From positions 2,046,001 to 2,110,000 of the forward strand of contig NZ_QUSX01000001.1 in assembly GCF_003933245.1 (NCBI RefSeq): a DNA stretch of 64,000 bases, read 5' to 3'. Both the position numbers and the translations under genes were made by a program. The DNA is from Maribacter algicola. GTDB taxonomy: Bacteria > Bacteroidota > Bacteroidia > Flavobacteriales > Flavobacteriaceae. The notes under the pieces are model-generated. The model was not told the origin of the DNA and did no database searches. It was given only the letters and a program-made list of their open reading frames with translations. This document shows positions 34,580 to 43,745 of this stretch, piece by piece. Position 1 is the first letter of the stretch. Every line of letters begins with the position of its first letter.

Positions 34580-35623
34580 ATGGGCGATAAAAAGGAACTT
34601 AAAGAACTCAACGTAGTTGATGTTGTAAAGGATATTGCAAATCGTTTACATGTGGACTATGAGACCGAAAACAATGAGATCTGTATCGATATTCCAGAAG
34701 ATGCCGGTACAGGTACCATAAGGGCCATGTCCTTTTCCCATGGCGTAGGTCTAATGGATTTGAACGTTCGGCTTAAAAATGATATACATTTTGAGCTTAA
34801 TCAATCTTTGGTCCAACCCTTGGAACTCATTTACAATAGGGAATCCAGCTTTAGACATAGATTCAACGGTAAGGAAGACGCCCATGATATAAACCAGTTG
34901 GAAAGTGCCATGTTGTCCAGTAATGGGAAACATTCCAATTTGGTGGTGTTACCGGCCAAGGAACCCATATGCTTCTTTTTTATCGAAATTAACCGAAAGC
35001 GTTTTGAGGAAAAGATCGGTGATTTTCTACCGGATATGAACTCCGATCTTGAGGCCTTGTTTCGGGATGTCAATGGTGTAAACCTTTTTTTTTACAAGAG
35101 CAATTACAGCCTAGACATTGCCAAGTGTATCGAGGAAATTATGGAATGCGAACATACAGGTTTTCCAAAAAGTGTTTTTATAGAGGGAAAGTGTTATGAA
35201 ATGTTGGCACATCATTTAAGACAATATATCGATGATTCTTCCGATGATGATAACAGAAAAATTTTAAGGCAGGCCACCGTTAAGAAGTTGGAGCAAGCCA
35301 CCGATATAATTTCTGCCGAACTTGAACAAGTGGATAATATAATAGCCTTGGCCAAAAGGGTAGGGCTGAACCAGAATACCCTTCAGAATGGATTTCAACA
35401 CCTATATGGAATGTCCGTCAATCAATACATTAGAAACGAGCGAATGGAAATGGCCAAGAACCTCATGGAGAAAACCGATTTGAATATCACCGAAATAACC
35501 TATAAAATTGGAATAAATTCGAGAAGTTACTTTTCCAAGCTGTTCAAGGAGAGGTACGCCATGACCCCTACCCAATACTTGAAGCAATTGAAATCCAAAA
35601 AAAACGGGATAAAAACCGCATGA
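34580..35623 (+). CDS. AraC-family transcriptional regulator (paralogue 1)
   Basis: 347 residues from the ATG at 34580 (TTG at 34568 possible). The C-terminal about 100 residues carry the AraC double helix-turn-helix: L-A-K-R-V-G-L-N-Q-N-T-L-Q-N-G-F near 255-275 and the second unit ending R-S-Y-F-S-K-L-F-K-E-R-Y. The N-terminal about 230 residues are a sensing or dimerisation domain shared by the four AraC proteins in this window, with the aligned core G-x-I-R-x-x-x-F-x-x-G-V. There is no recognised ligand-binding motif. It stands alone, with about 250 bases upstream and another AraC gene 160 bases downstream. Confidence 0.9.
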   Translation: MGDKKELKELNVVDVVKDIANRLHVDYETENNEICIDIPEDAGTGTIRAMSFSHGVGLMDLNVRLKNDIHFELNQSLVQPLELIYNRESSFRHRFNGKEDAHDINQLESAMLSSNGKHSNLVVLPAKEPICFFFIEINRKRFEEKIGDFLPDMNSDLEALFRDVNGVNLFFYKSNYSLDIAKCIEEIMECEHTGFPKSVFIEGKCYEMLAHHLRQYIDDSSDDDNRKILRQATVKKLEQATDIISAELEQVDNIIALAKRVGLNQNTLQNGFQHLYGMSVNQYIRNERMEMAKNLMEKTDLNITEITYKIGINSRSYFSKLFKERYAMTPTQYLKQLKSKKNGIKTA

Positions 35624-35784
35624 CCCATAGATGCTTACCTTGGGAAATTCCCTTCTTATTAATTCATTTAACAAAATATTTATTCCAAAAACATCGCAAA
35701 AGTGTTAACGAACGTTTCATTATTGTTAATCTAAACCGTCAATTTATAATTTCTTTGCCCTAGTTGTTTTTAAGTTAAATAGCT

Positions 35785-36813
35785 TTGAAAGAGATTGTTA
35801 TACATAGTGTTAAGGATGAGGATTTGCTCATGGGCTTTAAAGAGTACCTAAACGGTACACTGGTGGAGCAGTGGGGCGAGAAGGTCGTTACCTTTGACAA
35901 TGATTTGGCCAAAGGAAGTATTAGAAACATAGAATTTGACTGGGGCGTATCCCTTTTTGATTGTCATATCACCTTTTTTGAAGATGTAAAGCTTACAGTT
36001 AAGTCCAAGGGAATTGCCCCGTTGGAGTTTATTTTTATTTCCAAAGGGAGATTCTTTTACAAGGAAGGTCATTTGGGGGAAAAAATGGAGTTGGAACAAT
36101 TTCAAAACATTATTTTGTCATCGGAAAGGTTTCAGGAAAAAAATTTCATTTTTCCATCTAACAGGGAATTGAAGGTGAATAGTATAAGAATATTCAAAAA
36201 GGAATACCTTAAAAAGAAAAATAATAATGTAACCTACCTGAACGAATTGCTCTTTTCTATTTTCAAGGATGAGAAGAATACATTTCCATACTCCCACGGT
36301 GGGAGCTACAGCCTCAAGATTGCTGATGAGGTTAAGAAATTGGAGAATGTATATGAGTCTGGTATCATGCGAACCTTGTCCATTGAAGGAAGGATATACC
36401 TCATTCTTTCCTTGCAATTGTTGGAACACCACAATTTTGAAAGTAAGGATACCGCTAGGGAATCCTTATCCAAGGAAGATATTAAAAAAGTACATGTCCT
36501 TACGGAATATATTATAGACAATATTTCCGGACCTATTTCCATAGAGGTGCTTTCCAGAAAATCAGGCCTGAGCCCCAAAAAATTGCAATTGGGCTTTAAG
36601 GTCCTTTATTCCAAAACGGTAAACGAATATATAAGGCAACTGAAACTCGAAGTATCCAGGGACCACTTGAAAAACTCGAATTTGACCATTTCTGAAATCG
36701 TCTATCTTATCGGTATAAAGAGTAGAAGTTATTTCTCGAAAATATTTCATGAAACCTATGGAATTCTGCCAACGGACTATCGTAAACATTTAAAATCTGG
36801 AAGAATGGAATGA
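35785..36813 (+). CDS. AraC-family transcriptional regulator (paralogue 2)
   Basis: 342 residues. The start is a TTG at 35785: alignment to the paralogue at 44405 shows the first 15 residues (before the first ATG at 35830) are homologous, so the TTG is right. N-terminal core G-S-I-R-N-I-E-F-D-W-G-V-S-L matches the other three. The C-terminal AraC domain has L-S-R-K-S-G-L-S-P-K-K-L-Q and I-K-S-R-S-Y-F-S-K-I-F. Tandem with paralogue 1 and convergent with the SRAP-like gene, whose stop is 6 bases away. Confidence 0.9.
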   Translation: MKEIVIHSVKDEDLLMGFKEYLNGTLVEQWGEKVVTFDNDLAKGSIRNIEFDWGVSLFDCHITFFEDVKLTVKSKGIAPLEFIFISKGRFFYKEGHLGEKMELEQFQNIILSSERFQEKNFIFPSNRELKVNSIRIFKKEYLKKKNNNVTYLNELLFSIFKDEKNTFPYSHGGSYSLKIADEVKKLENVYESGIMRTLSIEGRIYLILSLQLLEHHNFESKDTARESLSKEDIKKVHVLTEYIIDNISGPISIEVLSRKSGLSPKKLQLGFKVLYSKTVNEYIRQLKLEVSRDHLKNSNLTISEIVYLIGIKSRSYFSKIFHETYGILPTDYRKHLKSGRME

Positions 36814-36818
36814 ATGGA

Positions 36819-37493
36819 CTACGGGCGATTGAGAAATAATTCAGTGTTCCCATAATTGTAATAACTATCCGAAATGGAGGTTGCCCTAAAATCCTGTTCA
36901 ATATGTTTTTTCAAGATTTGCCGCGTTCTTAAAGGTGTTGTTTTGAGACTTAGCCATTCCTCCATTATATCGTCAGAAATGGTTATAGGCATGGTGTCCA
37001 CCACGTTCTGTACCTGTTTAATAAAGTCATTGGATTGGCCCACCAAAAGGGAACAGGTTATGAATCCGTCCTCCAAAACCGTATAGATTCCAGCTAAATA
37101 AAACGGATTCCCATTTTTAAGTCCGATCTTGAAATGGTAGGCTTCCCCATTTTCTATAAAAGTGGTAAAGTAACCAGTCACAGGAATTAAACATCGTCTG
37201 TCTACCAGTGATTTTGTATACCATAATCCCGAATCCATGGAGGTCTCGTGGAAATTTAGCGTGTTAAAACTGTCTTGGAAAAGGCTCCAATCGTCCGTAT
37301 GATTTTCAGGTAAAAGTCCCCAAATGGCCAACGAAAGTTCTTTGTGGTCCTCCATGGTGATGATAGGAATGGTAACTTCTTTTAGTCCGTGGATGATATA
37401 TTGTGGCTTGTAAAGGTTTGGATATTTAAAAGAGGCCTTAGTCATCCTCTCCAAATTTTCCTTCTCTGCTGTATTCGACAGTTTAAAATACAT
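36819..37493 (-). CDS. SRAP (YedK/HMCES)-like protein with degenerate active site
   Basis: 224 residues from the ATG at 37493, the position where SRAP proteins start. The family pattern is clear: N-F-H-E-T-S (for N-A-x-x-E-T), R-R-C-L-I-P-V-T-G-Y (for R-C-L-x-P-x-x-G-F) and V-V-D-T-M-P-I-T-I (for H-x-R-M-P-V-I-L). SRAP enzymes use Cys2 to form a DNA-protein cross-link at abasic sites, with a Glu and a His. Here residue 2 is Tyr (M-Y-F-K), the G-F-Y-E-W Glu is Thr (G-Y-F-T-T), and the His is Val. It should not form the canonical cross-link. It stands between AraC genes. Confidence 0.8.
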   Translation of the reverse strand: MYFKLSNTAEKENLERMTKASFKYPNLYKPQYIIHGLKEVTIPIITMEDHKELSLAIWGLLPENHTDDWSLFQDSFNTLNFHETSMDSGLWYTKSLVDRRCLIPVTGYFTTFIENGEAYHFKIGLKNGNPFYLAGIYTVLEDGFITCSLLVGQSNDFIKQVQNVVDTMPITISDDIMEEWLSLKTTPLRTRQILKKHIEQDFRATSISDSYYNYGNTELFLNRP

Positions 37494-37720
37494 GTGCCTC
37501 CTCAATTTTGTCCTTGCAAGTAAATCAAACTTTGGAATTGGTTTTGATTGAAACACCAGAAAAGGTAACCCATTAAAAATTAGCAACTTATTTCCGTTCA
37601 AAAATGTAGGTGTTTACCGTATTTCGTTAAAGATTTATGGTATTTCGGCAAACTACCGGATAAAATCAGGTTATCTTTAAAATAAGGTAAATTCCTACAA
37701 AATAAAGAAATAATACCCAT

Positions 37721-38758
37721 ATGAAAACACGAAGAAGAAATGCTTTACACGAGCTTAACCTCTTAAACGAGAGGTTTAAAGGTGAAGTTTCAAATGACAA
37801 TGGAGTTCCGGTTTTGGTTGTAGGTTCATCACTTGGCTCAGGACAAATCAATATAGTAAATCTGGAAAAAGGCTTAATGGCCATGGAGTTTGACCTTTCC
37901 TTAAAACAGGATTTTGAACTCCCTATGGATCAGACGGACGATGAGACCGTATTTTTGTTTTACTGTCTTAAAGGAAATTGCCTGCATAAATTCAGCGGTG
38001 GCGAAATAGTAACCAAGTTGGAAGAATTGCAAACGGCGGTCGTATTTGATGATGATGCACACACTAGCAAATTGATCTTTAAACGGGATGCCCATGTTAT
38101 CTTCAATTGTCTTAAAGTGAATATGAGGGAATACCAAAAAGGTACGGAGGATTCTGAACGGGAAACGGTGGCATCCCTGTTGAATTCCTATGACAAGAAA
38201 ATTATGGGACATCTGCATGTAGGAAAATTCAATTTGGAGATTGGCGAACTTATCAAAAAATTGGAGGATGCCAAATTTGCAAATTCACTTTCTTCCCTAA
38301 GCTATTTTAACGGCGTCTGCCATATGATCTTGGCAAAACAGATAGAGCAGTTCCAAAAGGATTTGGAAAAGGGTCTAAAACCGGCTACTACCCTTCTTAA
38401 AGCGGAACTGGAAATGATCAGCGAACTAACGGATTATATAAACAACTATCCTGAGGTGGAACATAGCATTAGTAGCATCTCTGAAAAATCCGGGCTTTCC
38501 CCTTCAAAATTGCAGCTTGGATTCAAGTTTATGCATGATACCACTTTGGGCGAGTACATCAGACTCGTGAGACTGGAAAAAGCTGAAGAGCTTATAAGGA
38601 CGACAGATCTCAATATATCCCAAGTGGTGTACTCCATAGGTTTTACCAGTAGAAGTTATTTCTGTAAAATATTCAAGAAGAAATATAGATGTAGTCCCAA
38701 AGCCTATAAAAAGAATGCAAACAAAATCGCGCTACAAAATGAAAAGAAGGCTGCTTAG
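37721..38758 (+). CDS. AraC-family transcriptional regulator (paralogue 3)
   Basis: 345 residues, ATG start. Same architecture as the neighbours: an N-terminal sensing domain with the core G-S-G-Q-I-N-I-V-N-L-E-K-G-L and a C-terminal AraC domain (I-S-E-K-S-G-L-S-P-S-K-L-Q; S-R-S-Y-F-C-K-I-F-K-K-K-Y). The C-terminal 15 residues are Lys/Asn-rich. The stop codon lies inside the stem-loop of a strong terminator. It diverges from the SRAP-like gene. Confidence 0.9.
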   Translation: MKTRRRNALHELNLLNERFKGEVSNDNGVPVLVVGSSLGSGQINIVNLEKGLMAMEFDLSLKQDFELPMDQTDDETVFLFYCLKGNCLHKFSGGEIVTKLEELQTAVVFDDDAHTSKLIFKRDAHVIFNCLKVNMREYQKGTEDSERETVASLLNSYDKKIMGHLHVGKFNLEIGELIKKLEDAKFANSLSSLSYFNGVCHMILAKQIEQFQKDLEKGLKPATTLLKAELEMISELTDYINNYPEVEHSISSISEKSGLSPSKLQLGFKFMHDTTLGEYIRLVRLEKAEELIRTTDLNISQVVYSIGFTSRSYFCKIFKKKYRCSPKAYKKNANKIALQNEKKAA

Positions 38759-38770
38759 CCTTCTTTTTTT
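38744..38770 (+). terminator. rho-independent terminator overlapping a stop codon
   Basis: Stem AAGAAGGC / GCCTTCTT, 6-base loop, then a T7 run. The TAG stop of the AraC gene (38756-38758) is at the loop/stem boundary. Confidence 0.9.
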
Positions 38771-38791
38771 CATATCAAATCGCTTTGGTTT

Positions 38792-39253
38792 TTATGCCAG
38801 GTCTTCCAATGTTTTAATATTGGAGAGCCCATTTTCTATTGCCATCTTTTGACTTTTCAATAAAGTGGACGTGCTGCTTGGCAAGGAAGTTTCCCTTAAA
38901 ACATCATCGTATTCCTCAATGGCCGCTTTTTCTCCCCGAATGGCCTCCTCTAGCATGGCCTCCGCATCGTCCGATGTAAACATCGCCTTAATGTCCATCC
39001 AGGTTCTATGGGCTTTGCTGGTTAGACTGTCTCCCTTTTCCACTTTCTGACCAAAGCTTGTGATTTCGCCTTTCAACTCGTGTCCAAAATCATAACGTTG
39101 CTTTGCCTTGTTTTCAAAATAGGTTTTAAGGGCAAGGTTGTCTGTATTGTCCGCGGCTTTTTTAAAACCTTTTTCGGCATCATAGGTCTTTTCCAAAATG
39201 TCGTTTAATTTATCCCCAACTTTTTCAGTGTATGTACTCATATCAATTTTCAT
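38792..39253 (-). CDS. PA2169-type four-helix-bundle protein (DUF2383)
   Basis: 153 residues, ATG at 39253 (an ATG at 39241 is possible). Four long helices with Glu, Tyr and His pattern of the ferritin-like DUF2383 group (L-N-D-I-L-E-K-T-Y-D-A-E-K-G-F near 17-31; E-x-A-I-R-G-E-K-A-A near 120-130). Stress-linked proteins of this kind are frequent in Flavobacteria and Pseudomonas. The metal-binding Glu/His set is only partly evident, so ferroxidase activity is not claimed. It lies downstream of a small membrane protein gene. Confidence 0.85.
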   Translation of the reverse strand: MKIDMSTYTEKVGDKLNDILEKTYDAEKGFKKAADNTDNLALKTYFENKAKQRYDFGHELKGEITSFGQKVEKGDSLTSKAHRTWMDIKAMFTSDDAEAMLEEAIRGEKAAIEEYDDVLRETSLPSSTSTLLKSQKMAIENGLSNIKTLEDLA

Positions 39254-39307
39254 TTAAGTGATAGGCCTTTTTACTGGGATGTAGGCCATTTAACATCCTT
39301 TGATTTA

Positions 39308-39574
39308 TTATGAATGGTAGAATTTGTTCCTTAGTTTAAAAGATTCCAATCGTCTTTTTTTTTCCCGTATTTTCTCCGGATTGTCATTGGTGGACCCATC
39401 TACCGTGAGGTTATCCATATCCATATTTATAAAGGATTCACTGTTATTGGTTTGATGAAATCCAAGTCCTTGTTCGTTGTTTTTTTCAAAAACTGTTTCC
39501 TTGATGAAAATTACAAGAAACCCTAAAGCGGTAAAGATGGATACCGCCCCAATTATTTCTACCATGGCGATCAT
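39308..39574 (-). CDS. small single-pass membrane protein
   Basis: 88 residues. One N-terminal hydrophobic segment (5-25) is followed by a polar, charged tail ending in a Lys/Arg-rich helix (R-E-K-K-R-R-L-E). No family recognised. It lies 54 bases upstream of the DUF2383 gene on the same strand, so the two may be one transcript. Confidence 0.6.
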   Translation of the reverse strand: MIAMVEIIGAVSIFTALGFLVIFIKETVFEKNNEQGLGFHQTNNSESFINMDMDNLTVDGSTNDNPEKIREKKRRLESFKLRNKFYHS

Positions 39575-39856
39575 GTTTTATTTTTTTACAAATCTAGTTG
39601 GCAATTAATCTACCTTTTGGCTTGATAAATTTGAGTTTTGGCTCAAACCGATACGGTCAATTATACTAGTAAATGCGTTAAAATTGAAGGCGCTAATAGT
39701 GGGCAACTATCATAAAATTTCAGAATTTCACACTCATAGTTAATATTCCAAATTGGTTAGAATTTGTGGGTTGCCTAAAACCATCTTCCCATTGCCTTGT
39801 TCTCCAAAAAATTTTGGCAGTGGGAAGCACAAGTTCAAAAGTCGACAATCTTAGTT

Positions 39857-40066
39857 ATGATTAAAAAAGGAGCGGAAGTACAGTGGAAATGGGGCAATGG
39901 CTATGCCAAGGGTAAGGTAAAGGAAACCTTTGACCATGAAGTAACAAAAAAATTAAAAGGAACCGAGGTAACTAGAAAAGGAAAACAGGGCGATAAGGCC
40001 CTTTACATTCAACAAGATGATGGAGATTATGTACTTAAACGTGAAAGTGAGGTTGAACACATTTGA
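39857..40066 (+). CDS. DUF2945 (HVA1-type tudor-like) small protein
   Basis: 69 residues from the ATG at 39857; upstream codons in the same frame have poor composition. The start G-A-E-V-Q-W-K-W-G-N-G-Y-A-K-G-K-V and the end Y-V-L-K-R-E-S-E-V fit DUF2945, a small SH3/tudor-like fold first noted in fungal hypervirulence-associated proteins and often found beside stress genes in bacteria. Function unknown. It converges on the MscS gene 17 bases away. Confidence 0.85.
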   Translation: MIKKGAEVQWKWGNGYAKGKVKETFDHEVTKKLKGTEVTRKGKQGDKALYIQQDDGDYVLKRESEVEHI

Positions 40067-40083
40067 GTACTATCCAAGAAAAT

Positions 40084-40974
40084 TTATTTCTCATCTTCCT
40101 TCCCCGATACAATTTTCAATTTTTGTGGTAAGTCCAGTGTTCTAATAGGGAACGGTATGTTGATTCCATTATCATCAAACGCTTTCTTGACCGCGATCAT
40201 AGCAGTGGTCTTGGCTTTGGCCACTTCTAAGGCTGAGGTTGATTTTATCCAAAAACGTGTTTCAAAATTAATTGAACTGTCCCCAAACTCCTCGTATAGA
40301 AATATAATGTCCTCTTTATTCTCTATTGAGTCGAAATTTTCCAAAATGGTTTTTTTCACCAAATCCCGAACAAAGGTCAAATCTGATTCATAGCCCACCC
40401 CACATTCCAAAATTACCCTGGACTGGGCCGTGGTAGAATAGTTTTTAATTGGATTTTCAACTACCAATTTATTGGGCAGAAACACCAGATTATTGTCCGG
40501 CTGTCTTAAGGTTACAGATCTAAGGTCTAAATCGATTACCTCCCCTTCAAACCCATTGCTTTCTATCCAGTCACCAAATTTTATATGTTTAATGTATGAC
40601 AGCACAATGCCGGAATAGGTATTGGCAAGAGCTCCTTGAAGAGCTAAACCAACAGCTAATCCCACTACGCCCGCACCTGCCAAGACTGTATTGAGGGCCT
40701 TGCTCAAATTTAGGATTCCCAAAACCAAAAATAGCCCCAATAATACAACTGTGATTGAAACGATTTTTGACAACAAGCTTCTCATCGAGGCTTGTAATTT
40801 TGTTTTTTCCAGAAGTCTGGAAACACCCTTACTAATGTATCTAGATATAATAACCGAAATTGTAAAGACGACAATGGCAATTATAATATTAGGTAGATTA
40901 AGGATAAAGGTATCAAACCAACTCCCCAGTTTTTCCAACATTTTGGACCATGCTTCGGAAAATTTTTCGTTCAT
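40084..40974 (-). CDS. small-conductance mechanosensitive channel (MscS family)
   Basis: 296 residues. Three membrane segments (about 25-125) end in the pore-lining Gly/Ala helix (G-A-G-V-V-G-L-A-V-G-L-A-L-Q-G-A-L-A). A beta domain follows with F-G-D-W-I-E and L-R-S-V-T-L-R-Q-P-D-N. Opens on membrane tension to release solutes during osmotic downshock. Length is normal for the minimal channel. It lies 10 bases after the topoisomerase gene on the same strand. A second MscS-like channel is at 59959. Confidence 0.95.
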   Translation of the reverse strand: MNEKFSEAWSKMLEKLGSWFDTFILNLPNIIIAIVVFTISVIISRYISKGVSRLLEKTKLQASMRSLLSKIVSITVVLLGLFLVLGILNLSKALNTVLAGAGVVGLAVGLALQGALANTYSGIVLSYIKHIKFGDWIESNGFEGEVIDLDLRSVTLRQPDNNLVFLPNKLVVENPIKNYSTTAQSRVILECGVGYESDLTFVRDLVKKTILENFDSIENKEDIIFLYEEFGDSSINFETRFWIKSTSALEVAKAKTTAMIAVKKAFDDNGINIPFPIRTLDLPQKLKIVSGKEDEK

Positions 40975-40984
40975 GTTTGTTTTT

Positions 40985-42073
40985 TTAAAGATTCTTTAAT
41001 GGTTTGTAATCCTTTATAAGTTTTAGGATTTCTTTCTCCGTATTAGTTAGAAAGGTAGCTTCGCTCGTTTCTTCGGAATCTTCTGTTTTCAGATTAAGAT
41101 CTCCTTGTTCGTATTTTTTTACTACCAAAGGATGGACATAGTATTTTCGGCAAACATTCCTGGTATTCCCTAATTCCTTGGCCGTCCGGTCAAAGGCAGC
41201 CAATATATTTTTTTTAATGTTTTTGGTCGAAGTAGCTTTTGGCAGTTCAATTAGGGTTTCATAAAAGATTATAGTTCCTGACCAGGTTCTAAAATCCTTT
41301 GCCGTGAAGAGATGCCCACTTATCTCATGAATATAGTCGTTCACCATACTGCTATCTACACTGGTTTTAATACCATCCTCATCATAAAATTGAAACAATT
41401 CCCAACCAGGTATTTCCTCACATTTACTCACCAGACTCAGGAGTCTTTTGTTTCTCAATGTTATTTTATGTTTTTTTCCCTTTTTTCCGGTGAATTCGAA
41501 TCTGAGTTTCTCCTTGAAGAATTTAATGTGTTTTTTTCTAAGCGTAGAGAGACCATAAGTTTTATTTCTTTTGGCATATTGTTGGCTCCCAATTCTTATA
41601 TGGGTTTCCTCCATAAGCTTTAAAATTAGGGCCATGACCTTTTTTCTTGGCCAACCGCTCAATGATAGGTCTATTTCTATTTGCTCCCTAATCTTGGGGA
41701 GTGACTCCCCAAAATGTACCATTTTAAAGAACTTGGTGCGATTCCTGATTTTCACCCAAATAGGGTGGTACTTGTATTGAAGTCTACTTTTAATGTCATA
41801 TCCAATTGCCTGTAAATGGGCATTTTCAAAAGAGGAAATTTTCACATCCTCCCATGCGGGTGGTATTGCCAAACGATCAATTCTATCCAATTCCCTTTTT
41901 TTTTGAATCGGTTTCTTATGAAGAATATAGTTGAACCTTTTTCCATTTCTGACCCTAAGTATAGATAGGTTTTCCCTTGCCACATATCGAAGGTCCAAAT
42001 GAGACGCAGCCTCACTGGGTTGGTTCATGAGTTTCTCAATGAAATCTATATCGTAAGTAAGATTTGTTTCCAT
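40985..42073 (-). CDS. type IB DNA topoisomerase
   Basis: 362 residues from the ATG at 42073 (a TTG three codons upstream is less likely). It has the bacterial/poxvirus topoisomerase IB layout: an N-terminal beta domain, then the catalytic domain with K-D-F-R262-T-W, and the active-site tyrosine near 311-312 in C-R-K-Y-Y-V-H-P. It relaxes supercoils by a 3'-phosphotyrosine nick. Full length. It is probably transcribed with the MscS gene. Type IB enzymes are sporadic in bacteria and often lie in accessory stress clusters. Confidence 0.93.
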   Translation of the reverse strand: METNLTYDIDFIEKLMNQPSEAASHLDLRYVARENLSILRVRNGKRFNYILHKKPIQKKRELDRIDRLAIPPAWEDVKISSFENAHLQAIGYDIKSRLQYKYHPIWVKIRNRTKFFKMVHFGESLPKIREQIEIDLSLSGWPRKKVMALILKLMEETHIRIGSQQYAKRNKTYGLSTLRKKHIKFFKEKLRFEFTGKKGKKHKITLRNKRLLSLVSKCEEIPGWELFQFYDEDGIKTSVDSSMVNDYIHEISGHLFTAKDFRTWSGTIIFYETLIELPKATSTKNIKKNILAAFDRTAKELGNTRNVCRKYYVHPLVVKKYEQGDLNLKTEDSEETSEATFLTNTEKEILKLIKDYKPLKNL

Positions 42074-42172
42074 TTTATGCAATACTTGGTATTACGTTGA
42101 AATCGAAAAAAAATGACTCAAATATGTATTACCATACGAGAATCATTTTTCATCAACCAATCAACCAAAATT

Positions 42173-42754
42173 TTATTTCTCGTAAATCACTTTATTGTCC
42201 TTCATTTCATTTTCAATTTCAGACATGTTGTTCACATATTCATATTTGGTATTGAACATGTTATCCGGTCTTTGTCCAACGATGTAATATTTTACATCCA
42301 ATTCAGGAGCCTTTAATACTACCTGATCGGAAACCCTCATCGTTTTGTCGGCAATGGAGGTATCCGTACTTGTTAATTCCGAAACAACATATAGTTTGTT
42401 GCCTGAGGCATAAATCTTCGTTATATCGAGTTTATGTTCTTTATCCGTAACTTCTGCCTCCACCATAATGGTTCTTTCAGATATTTGGGTACTATCGCTT
42501 TCTGGCATGTCAAAATCAATAAAGGGAACTTCTACTTCTTCCTCTTCCATTACAACGACTACTTTAGGTACATTGACCGTTTTGGTGGTGGTGCCTACAT
42601 CGATATCTGCCCAATTAACTTCGTACTCCGGTAATTCACCTGCATCTGCCATGATATCTACATCAACTTCTGGCATTTCACCTTTTTCCTCTTTCTTAAT
42701 ATTACAACTTGTGATGAGAACTCCCACTCCCATAATGAATATCAATTTTTTCAT
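42173..42754 (-). CDS. lipoprotein of unknown function
   Basis: 193 residues. Signal peptide with lipobox I-T-S-C (Cys17). The mature N-terminal region is strongly acidic (E-x-E-E-V-E-V, D-V-D-I), then a beta-type domain. No family recognised. Stands alone between the topoisomerase gene and a divergent cyclase-like gene. Could be an envelope stress lipoprotein. Confidence 0.75.
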   Translation of the reverse strand: MKKLIFIMGVGVLITSCNIKKEEKGEMPEVDVDIMADAGELPEYEVNWADIDVGTTTKTVNVPKVVVVMEEEEVEVPFIDFDMPESDSTQISERTIMVEAEVTDKEHKLDITKIYASGNKLYVVSELTSTDTSIADKTMRVSDQVVLKAPELDVKYYIVGQRPDNMFNTKYEYVNNMSEIENEMKDNKVIYEK

Positions 42755-43012
42755 TTCTCTTAGTTTTATGTTCTACTTTGTTTCCTTACAAAACTAAAAG
42801 GACAATACTGATTCCCTTTGCTGTATCCCTAGCAATCTTGACGTGAATACGTAGCATTTAGGACTTAATTTTCCCTTATTTTGTACGTAGCAATAATTTT
42901 GCTTTTTGAGTTACTAAACACTTTGAAAAAAGAATATTTTCGACTAGTTGAGCAAGTCCATTAACATGATTAAAGTTGACTTATAGCTGACTAATTCCAA
43001 TAAAAATTGAAA

Positions 43013-43618
43013 ATGAAAGCGACGCCTACCTTACTGTGTATACCCGATATAAGTGGTTTTACGGAATTTATGAGCGGAACCAATTTTGACCTGAGTTCCA
43101 AAGTTATTCCTACCCTATTGAACAAAATAATATATTCCAATAAAATAGGGCTCAAAGTTTCAGAAATAGAAGGGGATGCCGTGTTGTTCTTTAAAACAGG
43201 AAAACTGCCACCTATTCGTAAATTAATCGAGCAGTGTGAACATTTTTATATAGAGTTTTATGAGCAATTGGAAAAACTAAGGGAGCAATACAAGGAGGAG
43301 AAGGACGCCTCCACAATTCCAGAGGTATTGGGTCTTAAGATTATTCTGCATTACGGAGAAGAAGTGGCCTCAACCAAGGTAGGAAATAGGATAAAACTTT
43401 TTGGGGAGGATTTAATCGTTGCCCACAGGCTCTTAAAGAACAAGATTAGGATGGATGAATATATCTTGATAAGTGAAGGACTTTCCAGCTATTATAAAGA
43501 GCATGATCTTGATGAGCAATTCGAATGGGGAACCTTAAAGAAAAACTATACCGAATACGACCACGTTGGAAAAATCCATTACCATTACATCAATTTAAAG
43601 CCCTTGGTTAAGCCGTAG
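43013..43618 (+). CDS. DUF2652, class III nucleotidyl cyclase-like protein
   Basis: 201 residues from the ATG at 43013. It resembles a class III adenylate/guanylate cyclase domain: P-D-I-S-G-F-T (Asp12, first metal ligand), E-G-D-A-V-L-F (Asp55, second metal ligand) and L-I-V-A-H-R-L (Arg139, aligning with the transition-state Arg). The Asn of the V-N-x-A-x-R motif is replaced by Ile. It therefore keeps the metal site but not the full catalytic set. It may make an unusual nucleotide, bind one, or be inactive. No effector is adjacent; the nearest cyclic-nucleotide effector-like gene is the HD-PycTM protein at 51965. Confidence 0.75.
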   Translation: MKATPTLLCIPDISGFTEFMSGTNFDLSSKVIPTLLNKIIYSNKIGLKVSEIEGDAVLFFKTGKLPPIRKLIEQCEHFYIEFYEQLEKLREQYKEEKDASTIPEVLGLKIILHYGEEVASTKVGNRIKLFGEDLIVAHRLLKNKIRMDEYILISEGLSSYYKEHDLDEQFEWGTLKKNYTEYDHVGKIHYHYINLKPLVKP

Positions 43619-43745
43619 CGTTAGGTATGTTAAATGATTGCCAATATTTGATTTGCGTTAAGTGTTGATTCTATAGAGATAAGGAGTATAAAGGCCTGTC
43701 ACTAAATTGTTTGTTGAATCAAAATCATAATTAAAATATTAATAA

